A program made the translations under genes and the position numbers. A stretch of DNA of 64,000 nucleotides from positions 226,018,194 through 226,082,193 of the forward strand of contig VDFB02373365.1 of NCBI GenBank assembly GCA_007258455.2, read 5' to 3'. Positions within the stretch are counted from its first letter, which is position 1; each line of letters starts with the position of its first letter. Under the pieces are notes generated by a model, which worked only from the letters and a program-made list of their open reading frames with translations, made no database searches and was not told the origin of the DNA. Source of the DNA: Sequoia sempervirens. Its lineage: Eukaryota > Streptophyta > Pinopsida > Cupressales > Cupressaceae. This document shows positions 58,740 through 64,000 of the stretch, in pieces.

Positions 58740-59086
58740 TTGTTCTCTAGCATGGTAAACATTGTAAATTCTTTAGAAAAGGCAGCTATTTCACCCAACC
58801 AGTTAATGGGTTTGTTTGACCAGCTTCCTTGCTAATTAGAGTAGCTTAGGGTAGTTGCATTTCAGTTGCAATTTTCATTTCCCTAAGTGTTTTTTTACAC
58901 AATTAGTTAGCTTTCTTTAGCGTTTTGGTGTGTTGGAATAAGTTTCATGGTGTCTCACATTGTTCTGATGACTTACAACAACATACAATGATTTTTTTAG
59001 GTTGTGTCAACTTTTAGATGACTCAATGCCCAATGGATAAGCTTCAGGCCACTGGTTGAGATGTTTAGTAGCAAACATAGAGCAGA
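58740..59086 (+). other. 3' internal non-coding part of the third element
   Basis: There is no gene. A clear polypurine tract is lacking; the bases before the presumed LTR start are CATAGAGCAGA. Confidence 0.4.
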
Positions 59087-62000
59087 TGTTGCCAAAAATA
59101 TTACCTGATTTTTGCTTCCAGCTATAATCAGGTAACTTATTATAATTATTCTCTTGTGTTTTCATTTAAACATTAAAAGATATATCATGTTCTACTAAGT
59201 TCATTAATGTGTATAAAGGATATTGTCAAAACAGATTACATTTATTCTAGTTTTGCAATTACATAAAAATAAGAGAGAGAACCAACATGTATTGCAAATG
59301 TAATATTTAGTGATAATCATGAGTGTGTAATGTCCCTCACAAGCCAAGGGACTAGCTATTCTAACCCTTATAAAGAAAAGACTATACACCTACAAATAAT
59401 AGAAAAGAAATTGCATATAAAATGAAAAGGGACCTGTCATTGCTTGGTGGAATGATGAATACCATTGGCTTGGTTCCACATCATCTCAGCCCTTCCCACT
59501 ACCCTGCTTCCATTTGACGCCCTCCACATTGCTCCTAGCTTTCCTACATCTAAAAAAAATAGTGTTGTTAGAGTAATGAAAGGTCCCTGATCAAGATATA
59601 TGTAAAAAATACATAAACGTGTAATTTGATGTCCATAACCATTAAAATAGCAGCATACCATAAGTTTCCATGAAAAAAAGAAAGGAGTAATCAAACACAC
59701 CTATGATATGATTTATTTATCTAACTGGTTTGCTCCTTGTGCAGATTTAAGACAAGTCTTTGTTACTATTTTGATTCGGCTAATTACAACATGTGGAGTA
59801 AAATGTGGCTCCCATGAGGGTTGAGCCCAACATGCTGCCCTCTGATGTTTCAAGAGGATAGGAAATTGAGCAACTTGATCAAATTAATAATAAAAATATT
59901 CTTGATGCATTAAATCAATATGGAATCACACTAGCTGATCAACTTTATTATCAGATTCAAAAGATGCAACACATAATGTGAACTGTCAAGAAGGTCACAC
60001 TTAATCTTTTCACAATGAATCAATCAATAGGTTTCCATCATGTCAAAAGGAAGGTGTATTTTGTTGGATATGTCTTTCAATCTTGTTAAGTGGATCCAAG
60101 ATCCATTTTATTAAAGAAGTAAATGATTTCTAAGATGCATCAAGTTCAATTATAGATGCATCAATTTCAATTATGCATCTATTGAAATAATGGAGACATC
60201 AATTCATTCCTGAAACCATAAAGACTCATATGGAATAGCAAGAAGGAACAAGGAGGTGAGCTTCCTCGTAATATAGTCATAATATCATGATACATCTCAT
60301 AGAGGGATAACAATAGTGAAAGAAGAATATAGGGCAACATGATTATCACAATGGGTGGAATGCATATTTCAAAGGGGAAAAGCTATGTACTATTCACATT
60401 GAACAATGATATCATTCACTCAACAGAGGCATAGGTATGTTCATTTGTGCTACAGGATAGCAAGAATAAATGAACAATGACAATTTTGTATGGCAAGAAC
60501 CAATGCATTTAGAGAGAAAGCAAAGGGACAGTGATCTATACTGGAGTAGGACAGTCAAGAGATCAAAATGAGATGATAGTGCCAACACTAACCTTCATAG
60601 TGGACAGTGACAGTATAACAATACATTTGGAAGGACTTAGTATGCGTCTACAATCATCAAATACGGTGCATCAATGGTTTTCAGTCAGAAGACAAGGGAA
60701 ATGTGTGGTTAGGAAAGGGTAGTCTTTCAAGGGAGTAGATTGTCACATAACAACCATATAATGAGTGGTGACTGCATTAAACAAAAGTTGTACAAAAGTA
60801 AGAAGACTTGATTAAGCTTGGAGCTCGTTTGTTCATCTTTGAAGGAGCAATACTCTTCATTGAAATATGAGGAAGAGAGCATCTACAATTGTTTTATGCC
60901 CTTTGGTTACAATTATGAACATTTACAAACATCCATTTTGAAGCCCATGAAGGGACAACAATATTCCTACTAGTGAAGAGAATCTGTATTTAGCATCTAT
61001 GCCATATGGTAGAAAATATAAAAATTGTAGCACTACTTGATATAGCTTGTTGGAACAATGACAGTCATGAAAGTAAAGAGAAGGTTTCAGTTTATGACTA
61101 ATGAATTATTGCTTCAAGAAATAAGTCTATTCTTGGAGATTTGAATCTAATAGGGAAATTTAGGCTATCATAGTGGTGAGATGCTTGGGTTTGAGTAGCT
61201 CATGACAGATTCCATACATCTTTGGGATGGTAATATTATGGCTTGAATAACATCACATAGTCCATCAAAATGAGAATAAGATTAGTGTTATTAAATGAAG
61301 CCAAGGGTGATTGAAAATAGAGCAGTAGATCCTATGCTAATAATAGAGGTTGTGAAAGATATGATAGTTTATGAATACTGACAAAGCTATATTGCAACGA
61401 AAAGTGCAACTAAAGGAAGTCTTAGCCTTGGCATCAACTAGAAGGCCACAAAGACACAAAGCCTTAGATAGTCACATAATGGTAAAGAGTGTTATCATTC
61501 ATAGCTCTCATGTGAAGAATATGATGAGGCAATCAAATGTGGGGAAAGGATAATGAGGATGCTACATTTTGCATGCAACAAACAACTAGACCATGACCTG
61601 GAAAGGCTTAAATTCAACACCTAAATCACTTGTGGCAATGAAAGTTCAATCTAAAATGAGGGCTATGCAGGATAATGAAGTTTTTGACTAGCCTAAAACT
61701 TTACAAAGATGTAGCAAGCTTACTATTCTCAATTCATTGACAATGTTATCATGCATAATCAGACCCATTATAGGGCCTTTGGGTTTCATAATCATCAAAC
61801 ATAATGTAGTGAGTAGGTCATAATGTCAGTTATGCACAGTATAGTTCTTTAGTGCAGGGATTTGACCATAGTTATAGTCCTCACTCACCATGAAATAGGT
61901 TGTAAGTCATGTCAAGATATAGGGTTTCATTGCATGAAAGGTCAAGCTCTTAGGTAATCAAGAAATCAAGGTTTTGTTCTTCATTTTATGACTTAAGATG

Positions 62001-64000
62001 CAATATTTATAAATGCTAGTACCAGTATCATGGTGCCTATTAGCAGAGACAACATTCTAAAAGTGAAGTGGATGTTCTCATTGGAAAAATGCAGTGAGTA
62101 GTGGTCAGCATAGTGATAGGAACTATGAAGGGGAAAGTGTATAAAATTTCTCTCTTTCAGAGATTGGGCTTGGAGAATGTGTTCCAGAACACTTTGTGCA
62201 AAAATCAAATGCCCTAGATATATGATGTGTTGTGCAGTTAACATATATGGTGTAGAACATTTCTTTCTCAAGCGACAATCAATTTTTGCAAGTTGTTTTA
62301 GTGTTATGCATTAAAGGATGCCCTTGAGAGGTTCACCCATCATTGAAAAATTGCAACCATGCTATAATGAGGTTTGAAGATGAAGGTAGAGGAAAGCTGG
62401 GATTAGGAAATCATGTAAAGTCCATAAATAGAGCAATAGAGAAGTGCACATTTCATTAAATCCATGTAATGAAACAAAGAGGGAGTTTATTATTTTTACT
62501 ATACTGATGATCTTTGGCATTACTCTTTTTATTTTTCACTAGCTTTGTTTCTTTCTATTGACAAAAATAGATGTAGTTATGTGCATGGTCAATACAGGTG
62601 TGACCTGGAAATTGTGAAAGCATGACACTAACTTATCATGGAATCTTGTGTAACAAGGTAAAATCACTTGAAGTGAAATGCAGTCAAAGGTTAAAAGGGC
62701 AATGCTCATAAAGGAATGAAAAAAGCATGGAGTCTTTGAATCATACCCATATTGTGCAATGGCATTGGATCATTTTACAACCATTTATTCTTTACAGGGC
62801 AACATTTTATTGTGGAATAGGGGTAGTTCTTGTTTCAGTTGATCACTCTCTCATGAAATATCATTCATATTATAATCTTGCATGATTTTATCAGCAAGGG
62901 AAAGTTTCCTTGAAAGTGGTTTTCTACAAAAAATTCCATAAAAACCCAATGCATTCTCTCATGGCCACAACCAAAAAATCAGGTTTTCTTCACAAAAATC
63001 ACAAAAACCCACTTGGGGTTTTGGATACCATTCAAATGCAGAGATTATAAAAGAGGTTTTCTTCCATTCATACCTACAGAAGGTGTCTTTTTCTAAAAAG
63101 ATACAAGTTCCACATACAAAAATATCAATGAAAACCAGAGGTCGAGCATTCTTAGCATAATACATAAAGAAATACAAAAGAAATTAGATATTTTACATCA
63201 TTCTTTCACATGGAAAAGAGCTCGAAATGAGCTTATTTTCATTGAATATAAAAGGAGAAAAATAAAGGAATTAGTTTGATTGAAGCTTACTTGAGCTAAA
63301 ATTGCTCATTTTGTTATTAGAATGCAATTTTTTTTTAACCATTAAAGCTTCAAGAAGTCACATCAATGGAGGCTGAAAGCAGATGTGATAACCACAAAGA
63401 AAGATCAAACAAAAAAATTGCATCAGAACATGCTTATGGTTGTGGCATTCATAGTCCAATGATCATCCAATGAGGAGAAAAAAAAGGTCGATTTGGTTCA
63501 AGAAAACTGTTACCTCTTGTTTCCCAGTGGAAACCACAAGATTTCATCAAAAATTTGCCACAAGAAAACCATAAATAGTGTACTCCTTGAAACCCTATGG
63601 CAGCTAGGTGAAGTGGAGCTCTTGAAGTTCGAAGGAGAAAATTATAATTTTTTTCTTTTTTCATTTGATTTTGTTTAGGGTTTGATACCCTAGTTCAGGC
63701 TGACCATCAAAGGTAATTTTTACCTTTTTCTTTAATAAATTCCAAACACATTTAATATGCTATGTGGTCTTAGAGTTAAAACCTATGCCTTAGGAATTTT
63801 TTTTCCTTATATTGCATTTTCAAGGCTTAGGCAATTTTTGCCTTGTATTCATTTTGAAAACCACATACTTGCCTTGGTGAATTTTCATGTCTTTGAAAAT
63901 TGCAAAAACTCTTTCAAGACTTAGAAGTGTGCACTTTGACCTCCCATAGGCCGAGCTATTGCTTATTTTTTGTGTCTTTTCTGAAATGTGAAATGTTTGA
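59087..64000 (+). repeat. Presumed 3' LTR of the third element, cut by the window end
   Basis: It matches 50144-55048 along its whole visible length with scattered substitutions and small indels. It contains the hairpin (59101-59135) and the shared short open frames (60531-60722; 63493-63678). The right end lies outside the window. Confidence 0.65.
59101..59135 (+). repeat. Hairpin at the LTR start, copy 2
   Basis: TTACCTGATT pairs with AATCAGGTAA. Compared with the first copy an A-T pair has become a G-C pair with both arms changed. Confidence 0.7.

Overview
This is a nuclear plant sequence with no intact host gene: AT-rich, full of nested and decayed LTR retrotransposons, with long GT-AG introns, LTRs of 1.2 to more than 4.9 kb and one 100-base assembly gap. 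It comes from a seed plant with a large, repeat-rich genome. A gymnosperm such as a conifer is my best guess, but that is inference from repeat style only.

Region 1 (1-26475) holds an Ariadne-type RBR E3 ubiquitin-ligase pseudogene. Its exons can be followed at 2810-2918, 3066-3114, then 20374-20415, 21213-21385, 21805-21910, 22045-22133, 22702-22809, 23127-23218 and 23380-23469. The RING1 exon is split by a complete 17.25-kb Ty3/Gypsy element (3115-20368) flanked by the 5-bp target duplication GAAGG. Splice sites survive, so this is an unprocessed pseudogene. It also carries premature stops, frameshifts and lost zinc-ligand cysteines.

The Ty3/Gypsy element has two 1211-bp LTRs, a PBS, a long leader, gag, an aspartic protease, a G-patch, RT, RNase H, a second RNase H, integrase and a PPT. 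The second RNase H places it in the Tat/Ogre group. Between pol and the 3' LTR lies a reverse-strand gene for a plant mobile domain (PMD) protein with an acidic, coiled-coil tail. A 21-bp minisatellite sits in the sense leader (two blocks) and, inverted, in the presumed leader of the antisense PMD gene. Both transcription units therefore appear to share the same leader repeat.

Region 2 (26476-31506) is a second LTR element with a tRNA-iMet-like PBS and only a gag-like ORF, so it is probably non-autonomous. Its LTR U3 is rich in bZIP-type motifs. The 3' LTR runs into the gap (31507-31606).

Region 3 (31607-50110) contains a reverse-strand gag N-terminus fragment, a copia-like LTR end at 33572, a reverse-strand gag-protease remnant (about 33600-35960) and two long direct repeats, A (from about 36070) and B (from about 45258). 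Each carries a broken copy of the same unrecognised reverse-strand gene of roughly 1000 codons. Copy A is further interrupted by a roughly 780-bp MITE-like element.

Region 4 (about 50144-64000) is a third LTR element inserted next to or into B. It has very long LTRs (at least 4.9 kb, probably about 6.2 kb) around a short internal region with one uncharacterised gag-like frame. The 3' LTR leaves the window.

Across all elements the premature stops look like C-to-T or G-to-A changes, and in two genes they are almost all TAG. This fits decay by cytosine methylation and deamination, much of it at CAG.
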